From contig NZ_FNES01000020.1 in NCBI RefSeq assembly GCF_900100195.1, forward strand, positions 1 through 59,883: a DNA stretch of 59,883 nt, given 5' to 3'. The notes under the pieces are model-generated. The model had not been told where the DNA came from. It searched no databases and saw only the letters and a list, made by a program, of their open reading frames with translations. Positions 27,840 through 37,636 of this stretch are shown here, one piece after another (positions within the stretch are counted from its first letter, which is position 1; the number at the start of each line of letters is the position of its first letter). The DNA is from Billgrantia gudaonensis (GTDB lineage: Bacteria > Pseudomonadota > Gammaproteobacteria > Pseudomonadales > Halomonadaceae). A program made the translations under genes and the position numbers.

Positions 27840-29834
27840 TTGTCGTCAGATAACGACATGCCCATGACCCACCGCTGGAGCGCCTGGCAGGCGATCGCCC
27901 TGTATGTGGCGGCGATGACGTGTCTGCTGGCGCTGTTGATCCTGTTGGTCGTCGTTGGTCAGACTGCGGACAGCTGGCTGTCCGATTGGCGTCACAAAGT
28001 GCTCGTGCTGTCCATTGGCTGGTTGTTGGTGGCCCTGGCCGGGCTGCTCGCGCTGGTGCACTATCTGCGCCTGCGGAAGACCGAGGCCGAGCTGATGCGC
28101 AGCGAACAGCGGCTGTGGCACATCAACCGCTCGCTGCAGGCAGAGCTGCGCATTGCCGCCATGGCGTTCGAAACGCACCTGGGGATGTTCATCACCGATG
28201 CGCAAGGCCGCATCCAGAAGGTCAACAGTACCTTCGAGGCGATCACCGGATATTGCGAAGCGGAGGTGCTGGGACGCAATCCGCGCATGCTCAATTCCGG
28301 TCGCCATTCGCCCGCGTTCTATCGCGAGATGTGGCAGAGCATCCATGACGAGGGATGTTGGCAAGGCGAGCTGTGGAATCGGCGCAAGAACGGCGACACC
28401 TACCCGCAGAGACTCACCATCAGTGCCGTGACCGACGACGCCGGTCGTGTCACCCACTACGTGGCGACCCTCAGCGACATCAGCACGCGCAAGGCGGCCG
28501 AGCAGGAGGCGCATCGCCTGGCCTACTACGATCCCCTCACCGGGCTGCCCAATCGGCGCATGATGATCGACCGCATCGGTCGTGCGCTGAAGACGCATGC
28601 GCGTACCCAGCAGCAGGGCGCCGTGCTGTTCGTCGACCTGGATGGCTTCAAGCACGTCAACGACAGCCTGGGGCATCAGCAAGGGGATGACGTGCTGCAG
28701 ATGGTGGCCCGGCGTTTCGAGACGGTGTGTCGCGACGACGACCTGGTGGCGCGTATCGGTGGCGACGAGTTCGTGATTCTGGCGGAGGGACTGGGGGAGG
28801 ATCTCGAGGTCGCCTCGCAGGCCGCCGAGCGCCAGGGCAGCAAGCTGCTCGGGGCGCTGGCCGAGCCGTGTCGGGTCGGTGAGCATCGCCACCCGGTGTC
28901 CGGCAGTATCGGCATCACCCTGCTCGGCGATGGCACCGGGAGCGTCGAGGAGTGCCTGCAGCAGGCCGAGATGGCCATGTACCAGGCCAAGCAGGCCGGG
29001 CGCAACACTCTGCGTTTCTTCGATCCCGTCATGCAGGCCGTGACGGTGCGACGGGCGATGCTGGAGTCGGACCTGCGGCAGGCGGTGGCGCGCGATCAAT
29101 TGCGCCTGTTCTACCAGGTGCAGGTCGATGCAACGCAACGCGTGACGGGCGTGGAAGCGCTGCTGCGCTGGCAGCATCCGGAGCATGGCATGATTCCGCC
29201 CGGCGATTTCATCCCGGTAGCGGAGGAGAGCTACCTGATCGTTTCCATCGGACGCTGGGTATTGGAAACTGCCTGTCGACAGCTGGCCACCTGGGCGACT
29301 CGTCGAGAGACGTCGGGTCTGTCCATGGCGGTCAACATCAGTCCCCACCAGTTCCAGCAGCCCGACTTCGTGGCCGAGGTGGAAGCCACCCTGGAGGCCA
29401 CTCGGGCGCCGGCCGAGCGACTCAAGCTGGAGCTCACCGAAACTCTGTTCATGGAAGAGCCCGAGATCGCGCGTGCCACGATGCGCCGGCTCAAGACGCT
29501 GGGCGTGCGCTTTTCCCTGGACGATTTCGGTACCGGCTATTCGTCGCTTTCCTACTTGAACCGGCTGCCCCTGGACCAGTTGAAGATCGACCAATCCTTC
29601 GTGCGGCCGCTGTTCGAGGACAGCGCCAACGAAGTGATTTCGGCGTCGATCATTCAGTTGGGCCGCAACCTGGGCCTCGAGGTCATCGCCGAAGGCGTGG
29701 AAACCGATGCACACTGCCAGTGGCTGGCGGAACAAGGCTGTGACGCCTATCAGGGCTATCTCTTCTCGCGTCCGCTGCCGCTCGATGAGCTGGAGGCGCT
29801 GCTGGAAGTGTCTGCTTGTACCACGGGCCGCTGA
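27840..29834 (+). CDS. PAS-GGDEF-EAL membrane c-di-GMP enzyme
   Basis: The product is 664 residues from TTG 27840, which has GAGGAG five bases upstream; GTG 27834 and ATG 27858 are alternatives. Two membrane helices (about 13-38 and 48-72) have little between them. A PAS/PAC unit spans about 95-215 (TDAQGRIQKVNSTFEAITGY, RKNGDTYPQRLTI). The GGDEF domain has GGDEF at 307-311 and an RDDD inhibitory site five residues before it. The EAL domain has intact E439-A-L, LELTE, DDFGTGYSSL, LKIDQSF and AEGVET. Both activities look possible, with product inhibition of the cyclase. Its place after stator genes suggests that it tunes c-di-GMP for motor or adhesion control; that is inference. Confidence 0.92.
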   Translation: MSSDNDMPMTHRWSAWQAIALYVAAMTCLLALLILLVVVGQTADSWLSDWRHKVLVLSIGWLLVALAGLLALVHYLRLRKTEAELMRSEQRLWHINRSLQAELRIAAMAFETHLGMFITDAQGRIQKVNSTFEAITGYCEAEVLGRNPRMLNSGRHSPAFYREMWQSIHDEGCWQGELWNRRKNGDTYPQRLTISAVTDDAGRVTHYVATLSDISTRKAAEQEAHRLAYYDPLTGLPNRRMMIDRIGRALKTHARTQQQGAVLFVDLDGFKHVNDSLGHQQGDDVLQMVARRFETVCRDDDLVARIGGDEFVILAEGLGEDLEVASQAAERQGSKLLGALAEPCRVGEHRHPVSGSIGITLLGDGTGSVEECLQQAEMAMYQAKQAGRNTLRFFDPVMQAVTVRRAMLESDLRQAVARDQLRLFYQVQVDATQRVTGVEALLRWQHPEHGMIPPGDFIPVAEESYLIVSIGRWVLETACRQLATWATRRETSGLSMAVNISPHQFQQPDFVAEVEATLEATRAPAERLKLELTETLFMEEPEIARATMRRLKTLGVRFSLDDFGTGYSSLSYLNRLPLDQLKIDQSFVRPLFEDSANEVISASIIQLGRNLGLEVIAEGVETDAHCQWLAEQGCDAYQGYLFSRPLPLDELEALLEVSACTTGR

Positions 29835-29863
29835 CGATTCGGCCATGTCGCCGCGGCCCGTGG
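29821..29863. terminator. Inverted repeat between convergent genes, probable bidirectional terminator
   Basis: CCACGGGCCGC (29821-29831) and GCGGCCCGTGG (29853-29863) are perfect 11-base arms around a 21-base loop. The left arm includes the end of the GGDEF-EAL gene, and argF ends at 29867 on the other strand. There is no clear T-run on either side. Confidence 0.5.
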
Positions 29864-29866
29864 GGC

Positions 29867-30787
29867 TCAGTCCTCGACGCGACCCAGCAGTAGGAATTCG
29901 ATCAGTGCCTTCTGGGCGTGCAGGCGGTTGCCGGCCTCCTGCCAGACCACGGCGCGTGGGTCGTCGAGCAGGGTGTCGCTGATCTCCTCCCCGCGGTGGG
30001 CGGGCAGGCAGTGCAGAAACAGCACGTCGGGCTTGGCACGGTCGAGCAGAGCCTCGCTGACCTGGAAGCCGGCGAAGTCGGCCTCGCGCCTGGCCTGCTC
30101 TTCCTCCTGGCCCATGGATGCCCAGACATCGGTGGTGACCAAGTCGGCGTCCACGACCGCTGACTGAGGATCGTGCACGACCGTCACCCGGTCGCCGGCA
30201 GCGTCGAGAATGTCCTGGCGTGGCTCGTAACCCGTCGGGCAGCACACGCGCAGCTGGAAGTCGAACCGGCGGGCGGCGTTGATCCACGAATGGCACATGT
30301 TGTTGCCATCGCCGATCCACACGGCCGTCTTGCCCTTGACGCTGCCGCGCCGCTCCGTCCATGTCATGACATCGGCAAGCAGCTGGCAAGGGTGGCAGTC
30401 GTCGGTCAGGGCATTGATCACCGGCACGTCGCTGGCAGCGGCGTACGCCTCGAGGCCCGCGTGGGAGAAGGTGCGTATCATCACGATGTCGACCATCTCG
30501 GCGAGTACGCGGGCCGTGTCTTCGATCGGCTCGCCTCGGCCGAGCTGGGTGTCGCGGGGCGAGAGGAAGAGCGCATGGCCGCCGAACTGGGCCATGGCGG
30601 TTTCGAAGGAGACGCGGGTGCGCGTCGAGGATTTCTCGAAGATCATCGCCAGAGTGCGGTTGGCGAAGGGCGCGTAAGTCGGCCCCTGGGCCCGCAAGCG
30701 GTTCTTGATGGTGATGGCGCGTTGGATGAGGTAATGCAGCTCGTCGCGACTCAGATCCAGCAGCGTCAGGAAATGGCGTGTCGCCAT
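29867..30787 (-). CDS. argF: Ornithine carbamoyltransferase
   Basis: This enzyme makes citrulline from ornithine and carbamoyl phosphate in arginine synthesis. I chose ATG 30787 with GGGAG eight bases upstream, giving 306 residues. Motifs: the carbamoyl phosphate site STRTRVSFE, the [10 protein letters not shown] segment, and the HCLPAHRG catalytic motif near the C-terminus. ArgG, the next enzyme in the pathway, is encoded 1.3 kb away on the other strand. Confidence 0.96.
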   Translation of the reverse strand: MATRHFLTLLDLSRDELHYLIQRAITIKNRLRAQGPTYAPFANRTLAMIFEKSSTRTRVSFETAMAQFGGHALFLSPRDTQLGRGEPIEDTARVLAEMVDIVMIRTFSHAGLEAYAAASDVPVINALTDDCHPCQLLADVMTWTERRGSVKGKTAVWIGDGNNMCHSWINAARRFDFQLRVCCPTGYEPRQDILDAAGDRVTVVHDPQSAVVDADLVTTDVWASMGQEEEQARREADFAGFQVSEALLDRAKPDVLFLHCLPAHRGEEISDTLLDDPRAVVWQEAGNRLHAQKALIEFLLLGRVED

Positions 30788-30949
30788 GGAGGTTTCTCCC
30801 ACGAAAAAACCCCCATCCTAGCCAGCCGCCGGGGGATGCGCAATGCGCCCGGCATGGGTAGAATGTGGGCCATGAATAAAGGCCAAGCGTCGCACTCGGG
30901 TATTCCGATTGGCGGGCTTGGCACCCATGTGAAAGAACCGGGAGCGCAC

Positions 30950-31294
30950 ATGAGCACTACCATCGAGAACATTCAGCGCCAGATCAGCGAAAACCCGATC
31001 CTGATCTACATGAAGGGAACGCCGCAGCTGCCGCAGTGCGGATTTTCCGCCCAGACCGTTCAGGCACTGATGTCCTGCGGTGAGCGTTTCGCCTTCGTCA
31101 ACGTCCTCGACAATCCGGACATCCGCGCCGAGCTTCCCAAGTACGCCAACTGGCCGACCTTCCCGCAGCTGTGGGTCGAAGGCGAGTTGGTGGGTGGCTG
31201 CGACATCGTCGCCGAGATGTACCAGAACGGCGAACTGGAAACGCTGATCAAGGAAACCGCGGCCAAGCACAAGGACGATCAGCCGGAAGGCTGA
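30950..31294 (+). CDS. grxD: Monothiol glutaredoxin Grx4
   Basis: This is a monothiol CGFS-type glutaredoxin that binds and transfers [2Fe-2S] clusters with glutathione. The start is ATG 30950 with GGGAG about five bases upstream; the much longer open frame to the left overlaps argF and is not coding. The product is 114 residues, the family size, with the active site in LPQCGFSAQ, the glutathione-binding WPTFPQLWVEGELVGGCDI and a charged C-terminal tail. Confidence 0.95.
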   Translation: MSTTIENIQRQISENPILIYMKGTPQLPQCGFSAQTVQALMSCGERFAFVNVLDNPDIRAELPKYANWPTFPQLWVEGELVGGCDIVAEMYQNGELETLIKETAAKHKDDQPEG

Positions 31295-31321
31295 AGCTCG
31301 AAGAGCGGCGCTTCGCCTTTC

Positions 31322-31987
31322 TTACTCCTCTTCCATCCCCTGCTCGCGCTGGGCCTGGGCCCATCCGCCCAGGTCCTTGTAGCGGTTGACCATGGCGCAG
31401 AAGAGGTCGGCCGTGCGTTCGGTGTCGTAGCGTGCCGAATGCGCCTCCTGATTGTCGAAGGGGATGCCTGCGGCCTGGCAGGCACGGGCGAGTACGGTCT
31501 GGCCGTAGATCAGCCCGGCGAGGCTCGCCGTATCGAAGCTCGAGAAGGGGTGGAAGGGGTTGCGCTTGATCCCGCAGCGGGCCACCGCAGCATTCAGAAA
31601 GCCATGGTCGAAGGCCGAGTTGTGGCCGACCAGTACGGCTCGGGTGCAACCGTGGGCCTTGATCGCCTTGCGTACCGGCCGGAAGATCTCGCCCAGCGCC
31701 TCGGCCTCGGAGAGGGCGACGCGCTGGCGAAGCGGGTCGTTGAGCTTGATGCCGGTGAAATCCAGTGCCGACTGCTCGATGTTGGCCCCCTCGAAGGGGT
31801 TCAGATGGAAGGCGTAGGTGGCATCGGGCAGTAGATTGCCGTCTGGGTCCATGGTGAGAGTGACGGCGGCGATCTCCAGAATCGCGTCCCGCTGAGGGTC
31901 GAATCCCCCGGTTTCCAGGTCCACCACCACTGGCAGGAAGCTGCGGAATCTCTGGGCCATCAGGTCGCGGGCAATCGCCTCGCTCAT
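31322..31987 (-). CDS. rnt: Ribonuclease T
   Basis: RNase T trims 3' ends of tRNAs and other stable RNAs. The start is ATG 31987 with GAGGAG six bases upstream, giving 221 residues; an upstream in-frame ATG at 32005 lacks such a site. The DEDDh exonuclease motifs are [11 protein letters not shown] (ExoI), [13 protein letters not shown] (ExoII) and [13 protein letters not shown] (ExoIII). It is convergent with grxD, a common neighbour of rnt in gammaproteobacteria. Confidence 0.95.
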   Translation of the reverse strand: MSEAIARDLMAQRFRSFLPVVVDLETGGFDPQRDAILEIAAVTLTMDPDGNLLPDATYAFHLNPFEGANIEQSALDFTGIKLNDPLRQRVALSEAEALGEIFRPVRKAIKAHGCTRAVLVGHNSAFDHGFLNAAVARCGIKRNPFHPFSSFDTASLAGLIYGQTVLARACQAAGIPFDNQEAHSARYDTERTADLFCAMVNRYKDLGGWAQAQREQGMEEE

Positions 31988-32096
31988 GCACCTCTCCTCA
32001 TCCATGCGCCGAAGTCGGTCGTCGAAAAGTGGACAGCAGTCTAGCAGGTTGGCAAGGGGCCGTCCCGCGCCGGTATTCGTCGCGCGGCTGCCACGC

Positions 32097-32102
32097 TATA
32101 AT
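32097..32102 (+). promoter_or_regulatory. Sigma-70 -10 element upstream of argG
   Basis: A perfect TATAAT at 32097-32102 lies 37 bases ahead of the argG start. No good -35 is seen 17 bases upstream (TATTCG), so the promoter may depend on an activator or be weak. I could not define an ArgR box. Confidence 0.5.
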
Positions 32103-32138
32103 CTCATTCTTCAGTCGTTCATCACAAAGGAGCCCCGA

Positions 32139-33359
<1,221 letters not shown>

Positions 33360-33380
33360 TCGCCTGCATTGCGTCGTGCT

Positions 33381-33405
33381 CGCGCCGGCCCATCGGGCCG
33401 GCGCG
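33381..33405 (+). terminator. Probable terminator hairpin after argG
   Basis: CGCGCCGGCCC (33381-33391) pairs fully with GGGCCGGCGCG (33395-33405) across a three-base ATC loop. The downstream sequence CTTGCC is only weakly T-rich. Confidence 0.5.
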
Positions 33406-33423
33406 CTTGCCTTGGGAGGTCAT

Positions 33424-33723
33424 ATGCTGAAGAAACTGTTGGGTGGTCTGTTCGGTAGCGGTGGCGATGCGTCGGGGAGTGCGGCGGCCGCCGAGCCGGT
33501 GGAGTATCACGGCTACCAGATCGTCTCCGAGCCGGTGGAGCAGGGCGGGCAGTACCGCGTCAGCGGCTGGATTCGCAAGCCCGGTGCCGAGGGCGAACTC
33601 CTCGAGCACCGCTTCGAGCGCTCCGATCTGGTGCCCGGTCGCGAAGCCTGCGACGATTTGATGGTGCGCAAGGCGCAGGTTTACATCGACCAGGTTGGCG
33701 AGGACATGTTCGAGCCGCGCTGA
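33424..33723 (+). CDS. HlyU-family protein
   Basis: The product is 99 residues from ATG 33424 with GGGAGG upstream; the longer open frame runs back into the argG terminator. It resembles the short HlyU family annotated as transcriptional regulators: a hydrophobic N-terminus (LKKLLGGLFG), then a compact domain with VEYHGYQIVSEPVEQGGQYRV and an acidic C-terminus. No DNA-binding helix-turn-helix is obvious, so the regulator label is family convention only. The actual role is unknown. Confidence 0.8.
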   Translation: MLKKLLGGLFGSGGDASGSAAAAEPVEYHGYQIVSEPVEQGGQYRVSGWIRKPGAEGELLEHRFERSDLVPGREACDDLMVRKAQVYIDQVGEDMFEPR

Positions 33724-33869
33724 GCCCCTTCAGGCAATGGCAGCGAGATACGATGGAGGTCCGGGATCGGTCGTTCCTCGTTTTCCTGCGCCTTTCGCCC
33801 AAGTGCTGTCGGGTGGCGCTCTCGCTACACTTCAGTCATTGCCGATTGACGCGATGACCGGAAGTGTCC

Positions 33870-34997
33870 ATGCGCCTGCTGCACCGAGCCTCCCCGTGGC
33901 GTGACCTATTCGCCGCCGATACGCTGCCCGACCCTCGGCGGCTCCCCGATCTGTTGGCGCCGTTGCGTTCGGCCCTGGTGGAACTCGGCCCAACGCCGAC
34001 GCTCGCCGCCGGACATGCCTGGCAGGGGCGGCTGGTCGAAGCGCTGGAGCGTCTCGACCTCCCCGCCGGGCGCATCAGTCAACTGATCAGCGACCACAAC
34101 GACTGGCTCTACCGGCGCGCCATCGAGCTCTCTCTCGACGAGATGGCCGGCCAGGGGTGGGGGCCGCCGCCGGTGGACTACTGCGTGCTCACGCTGGGCT
34201 CCGGTGCCCGTCACGAGAGCCTGCTCGGTCCGGATCAGGACAATGCCATGATCATCGGCGATTATCCGGATGCCCAGCACACGGAGGTCGACGGCTATTT
34301 CCAGACCCTCGGCGAGCGTTTCACCGCACGACTGGCCGAGGCAGGCATTCCGCTATGCAACGGCCACGTGATGGCGCGCTGGCCGATGTGGCGCAAGCGC
34401 CGTTCCGAGTGGTGCGAACAGTTGGCGATATGGACTGCGGAGCGGCGCGTGAAGCGTGTCCAGCAGGCCAACATCCTGCTCGACTTCCACCCCGTCCACG
34501 GCAGCGCCGGGCTGGCCGAGTCGCTACGGGACTACGTAGCGAAGCGGCTGCCGACAGCGGGGCTCTTCCTCGACGAGATGGCGGCCCTTCTCGAGGAATC
34601 GCCAGTGGCGCTGGATCGTTTCGGGCGGGTTGCCGGTGGCGGGGAAGGCGCTCCCCATGATCGCGCCGTGAATCTCAAGCATCAGGCCTTGTTGCCGCTG
34701 GTGGGGGCCGTGCGGCTGCTGTCGCTGCGTCATGGCGTGCGTCCGCCGGATACCCGACGGCGTCTTGCCGCTCTGGTGGCGAAAGGGGCGCTGCAGAGTC
34801 GTGAGGCGCGAGGCCTGGGAGCGGCGCTGGAGCGTCTGCAGGCACGACTGCTGGCCGCCCAGCGCCGAAGCCTGGCGGCCGGCGGCGGGGCCGATGGCTG
34901 GATCGACCTGGCGCAGTTGGAGGACGACGACCGCCTTATGCTGCGCCATGACCTGCAGTCGATCCGGCGTTTCGTTCGTCAGGTGACTCGCCGGTAG
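33870..34997 (+). CDS. DUF294-type nucleotidyltransferase-like protein
   Basis: The product is 375 residues from ATG 33870 (GTG 33864 also possible). The core has the nucleotidyltransferase pattern LGSGARHESLLGPDQDNAMI, close to the GSEGR and DQDN motif of DUF294 proteins and GlnD. The C-terminal helical substrate-binding half contains NLKHQALLPLVGAVRLLSLRHG. Most relatives carry N-terminal cyclic-nucleotide-binding and CBS domains; here only about 90 unrecognised residues precede the transferase core, so it is a short form. Relatives are often encoded beside sodium/solute-symporter kinases and DnaQ-like exonucleases, and both occur 2.6-7.6 kb downstream here, on the other strand. Confidence 0.8.
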   Translation: MRLLHRASPWRDLFAADTLPDPRRLPDLLAPLRSALVELGPTPTLAAGHAWQGRLVEALERLDLPAGRISQLISDHNDWLYRRAIELSLDEMAGQGWGPPPVDYCVLTLGSGARHESLLGPDQDNAMIIGDYPDAQHTEVDGYFQTLGERFTARLAEAGIPLCNGHVMARWPMWRKRRSEWCEQLAIWTAERRVKRVQQANILLDFHPVHGSAGLAESLRDYVAKRLPTAGLFLDEMAALLEESPVALDRFGRVAGGGEGAPHDRAVNLKHQALLPLVGAVRLLSLRHGVRPPDTRRRLAALVAKGALQSREARGLGAALERLQARLLAAQRRSLAAGGGADGWIDLAQLEDDDRLMLRHDLQSIRRFVRQVTRR

Positions 34998-35109
34998 TGG
35001 TCGCTCGGTGACGTCTCGACTTGCGAAGCAAAGCGCTCCAGCGAATTCGATGGTCGACTTGGCTGGAGCTGGCCTATGATGCAGATGGGTACTCTGCCGG
35101 AACAAGAAC

Positions 35110-35283
35110 ATGATCCAGGGCATCGTTCTCTGCTTTGCCTTTCTCTTCGCCCAGTTGGCGGTATTGCACTGCATCGACCGTCGTCTTGACGGTGGGGCCA
35201 GCGATGCCCGCTCGACGACGGCTGCACCGCCTGTCGCTCGGCAGAACGAAGAGGAGAAACCGGGCTCGGAAGGCGGCATTTGA
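35110..35283 (+). CDS. Small membrane protein (57 residues, hypothetical)
   Basis: This is a short ORF from ATG 35110 to TGA 35281-35283. The product starts MIQGIVLCFAFLFAQLAVL, a convincing single membrane helix, then switches to a charged tail rich in Arg, Ala, Pro and Glu. A TATGAT -10-like element lies at 35075-35080, and a hairpin at 35337-35369 closes the segment. The ribosome-binding site is weak (GGAA). I do not recognise the protein; its organisation supports a real gene but the coding call is tentative. Confidence 0.45.
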   Translation: MIQGIVLCFAFLFAQLAVLHCIDRRLDGGASDARSTTAAPPVARQNEEEKPGSEGGI

Positions 35284-35336
35284 TCGCACATGGGCGGATG
35301 CTGGCTCGCCATTGTGTCGCCTTGGCGATGGCAGAA

Positions 35337-35369
35337 CGCTCTTCCGACCTGACTCAGGTCGGAAGAGCG
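35337..35369. terminator. Strong hairpin, probable bidirectional terminator
   Basis: CGCTCTTCCGACCTG (35337-35351) and CAGGTCGGAAGAGCG (35355-35369) are perfect 15-base arms around a three-base loop. It lies between the small ORF (plus) and the receptor ending at 35389 (minus). Beyond the stem on the minus strand is TTCTGCC; neither side has a long T-run. Confidence 0.6.
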
Positions 35370-35388
35370 GGGAAGGGGGCGTTGCCTG

Positions 35389-37368
35389 TTAGAACGCTTC
35401 CCACTCCGGTTCCGGTTGGTGAGCGAGACGCTGCGGGGCGGGCCTGGCCGCGGGTCGACCGGCAGCGGGAGCGGGAAGGGTCGCTGTCGGTTGCCGGGGT
35501 GCACGTTCGCCAGGTGTCGGCCCGCCGAGCACGAATTCCTTCATCAGGCCATCGAGTCGAGCGGCATTGTCGCGCATGGCGCCCGCGAGGCTGGCGCTCT
35601 GGTGCACCATGGTCGCGTTTTGCTGGGTCATGGTGTCCATCTCGGCAACGGCGGTGTTGACCTGCTCGATGCCGGCCGTCTGCTCGCGGGTGCCGGCGGT
35701 GATCTCGCCGATCACGTCGGTCACCTGGGTCACGCTCTCGCCGATCTCGCGCATGCGCTGTGCGACTTCCTTGACCAGCGTGTCGCCTTCACGGGTGTGC
35801 TTGACCGACGCGTCGATCAGGTTGCGAATGTCGTGGGCGGCCTCCGCGGAGCGACTGGCCAGAGTACGCACCTCGCCGGCCACCACGGCGAAGCCGCGTC
35901 CTTGTTCGCCGGCTCGGGCGGCTTCGACGGAGGCGTTGAGCGCCAGGATGTTGGTCTGGAAGGCGATGGCGTCGATCAGGCCGATGATCTCGCTGATCTT
36001 GCCGGCCGAGTCGCTGATGGCCTTCATCTTGGTCTCCATCTGCTCCATGGCACCGCGTCCTCGCTCCGCCGCGTCAGCGGCGTTGGTGGCCAGGGAACTG
36101 GCCTGCTCGGCAGCCTGAGCGGTGTGGGAAACCGTGGAGTGAATCTCCTCCATGGAGGCGGACGTCTCCTGGAGATTGGCGGCTGCCTGCTCGGTGCGGG
36201 AAGACAGCTCGCGAGTGCTGTCGGCCATGTCGCTGGCGCCGGCCAGCACGGTGTGGGCACTGCCGCGCACTTCCTGGAGGGTGCGTTGCATGCGCTCGAC
36301 GAAAGCGTTGAACTGGATGGCGAGTTCGCCCAGCTCGTCACGGCTCACGACGTCCAGGCGGCGGGTGAGGTCGCCCTTGCCCTTGGCGATGTCGGCCATG
36401 GCGTTGGCAGTGTGCCGGATGGGCACGACCGTCTGGCGCGCCGAGAATCCCATGATCAGCAGCAGCGCTGCCAGGGTGAGCACGGCGGCGATCAGCAAGG
36501 CGGTCAGCAGATCGGTGGTGATGGCGGTGAAGATCTCGGTGGGCATCGTCACGCCGACGGTCCAGGGCGTGCCGGGGATGGGGTGCCAGAGTATCTGGTT
36601 GGCGCTGCCGTTCGGCAGAGTGGCCTGACCTTGTCCGGCCTGGCCGGTCAGCATTTGCCGGCCGAGTTCATTCATGCCGCGGTAACCCGCCTGGTCGGCC
36701 TCGGTCAGGTTAAGCGCCATGCGCGCTTCCTCGTCGGGATGGGCCACCAGAGTGCCGTGGCTGTCGGCCATCCAGCCGTAGCTGCCCTCGCCGACGTCGA
36801 TCGCGGAGGTGATCTCGGAGACGGCGGCCATGGAGAGGGTGATGCCGAGCAGTCCGACGCGTTTGCCGTTGTCGTCGCGGATCGCCTCGGCGATGACGGC
36901 GGTGGGCTGGCCACTGATCAACGAGAGGACCGGATCGCCGAGCAGCCGGTCGACGCTGCCTTCCTCGACCAGCGCCTGGAAATAGTCGCGCTCGGAAATG
37001 TCGGCCCTGGCACCGGCATGAGTGATGACGTTGCCGCGGGCATCCGAGACGTAGAGCGATTCGATGGTGTCGCCGCCGGGATGGCGCTTGGCCAGCCAGT
37101 CGAGGTGCTGTCGGACGTTGCCGGGTTCGGCGAGTCTTTCGTCCTGGGCCAGGCCGGCAAGCCAGGTGCGATACCCCTCGATCCAGCGGCCGATCTCGGC
37201 CGCACGCCCTTCGACCTGGCGCAGGCTGGTGTTTTCCATCAGCGGAGGAATGGCGTTGTTGAGTTGATTGTTGACGATCCAGCCCAACGCCAGGAAGGCG
37301 AGCACGAGCGGGATGCCCAGTGCTGCCAACAGTTTCTGGGTCAGGGTCAGGCGTGACAGGATGTTCAA
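35389..37368 (-). CDS. Methyl-accepting chemotaxis protein, double-Cache sensor
   Basis: The product is 659 residues from TTG 37368, seven bases after GAGGG; a GTG at 37410 is possible. The first membrane helix is at about 12-34. A 260-residue periplasmic domain has dCache features, including [38 protein letters not shown] and [12 protein letters not shown]. The second helix is near 288-312, followed by HAMP and a signalling domain with the standard tip. The C-terminus is Pro/Ala-rich and ends in EPEWEAF, a WxxF-type CheR tether. It is outside the che operon and follows the symporter-kinase block on the same strand. Confidence 0.93.
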   Translation of the reverse strand: MNILSRLTLTQKLLAALGIPLVLAFLALGWIVNNQLNNAIPPLMENTSLRQVEGRAAEIGRWIEGYRTWLAGLAQDERLAEPGNVRQHLDWLAKRHPGGDTIESLYVSDARGNVITHAGARADISERDYFQALVEEGSVDRLLGDPVLSLISGQPTAVIAEAIRDDNGKRVGLLGITLSMAAVSEITSAIDVGEGSYGWMADSHGTLVAHPDEEARMALNLTEADQAGYRGMNELGRQMLTGQAGQGQATLPNGSANQILWHPIPGTPWTVGVTMPTEIFTAITTDLLTALLIAAVLTLAALLLIMGFSARQTVVPIRHTANAMADIAKGKGDLTRRLDVVSRDELGELAIQFNAFVERMQRTLQEVRGSAHTVLAGASDMADSTRELSSRTEQAAANLQETSASMEEIHSTVSHTAQAAEQASSLATNAADAAERGRGAMEQMETKMKAISDSAGKISEIIGLIDAIAFQTNILALNASVEAARAGEQGRGFAVVAGEVRTLASRSAEAAHDIRNLIDASVKHTREGDTLVKEVAQRMREIGESVTQVTDVIGEITAGTREQTAGIEQVNTAVAEMDTMTQQNATMVHQSASLAGAMRDNAARLDGLMKEFVLGGPTPGERAPRQPTATLPAPAAGRPAARPAPQRLAHQPEPEWEAF

Positions 37369-37436
37369 TACGGTGCCCTCGGGTATTCTCGATTGCCATT
37401 GACGGTGCACCTGGCGGTGCAGGGTATGGGCTCGGC

Positions 37437-37472
37437 CTGGATCGATCGCCGCTCGAGCGGCGATCGATCCAG
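37437..37472. repeat. Perfect 36-bp palindrome
   Basis: The 18-base arm CTGGATCGATCGCCGCTC at 37437-37454 is followed directly by its exact reverse complement at 37455-37472, with no spacer. It lies 165 bases past the symporter-kinase stop and about 70 bases upstream of the receptor start. It could be a terminator or cruciform in the transcript between them, or a binding site for a dimeric protein. Confidence 0.85.
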
Positions 37473-37636
37473 CCAGTATTGTCGTTATTGGGGCTTCGGC
37501 GGGCTGTTTCGGTTTCCAGCGCGGAGGTTCGACGGGCCTGAGCGAAAGGATTATCGACCGCCACGGCGAGTTCTTGAGGTGCAGATCGGTAAAATTGCGC
37601 CAATCCGTCCAGGGTCCTGGCGATCGGGGCGTGCGT

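Noticed and set aside
27846..30389. 847-residue antisense frame over the GGDEF-EAL gene and argF end
   Set aside because: Composition typical of a codon-shadow frame, and both underlying genes are clear.
35416..37356. 646-residue plus-strand frame over the double-Cache receptor
   Set aside because: Shadow of the minus-strand receptor; Gly/His/Asp-rich and without known motifs.
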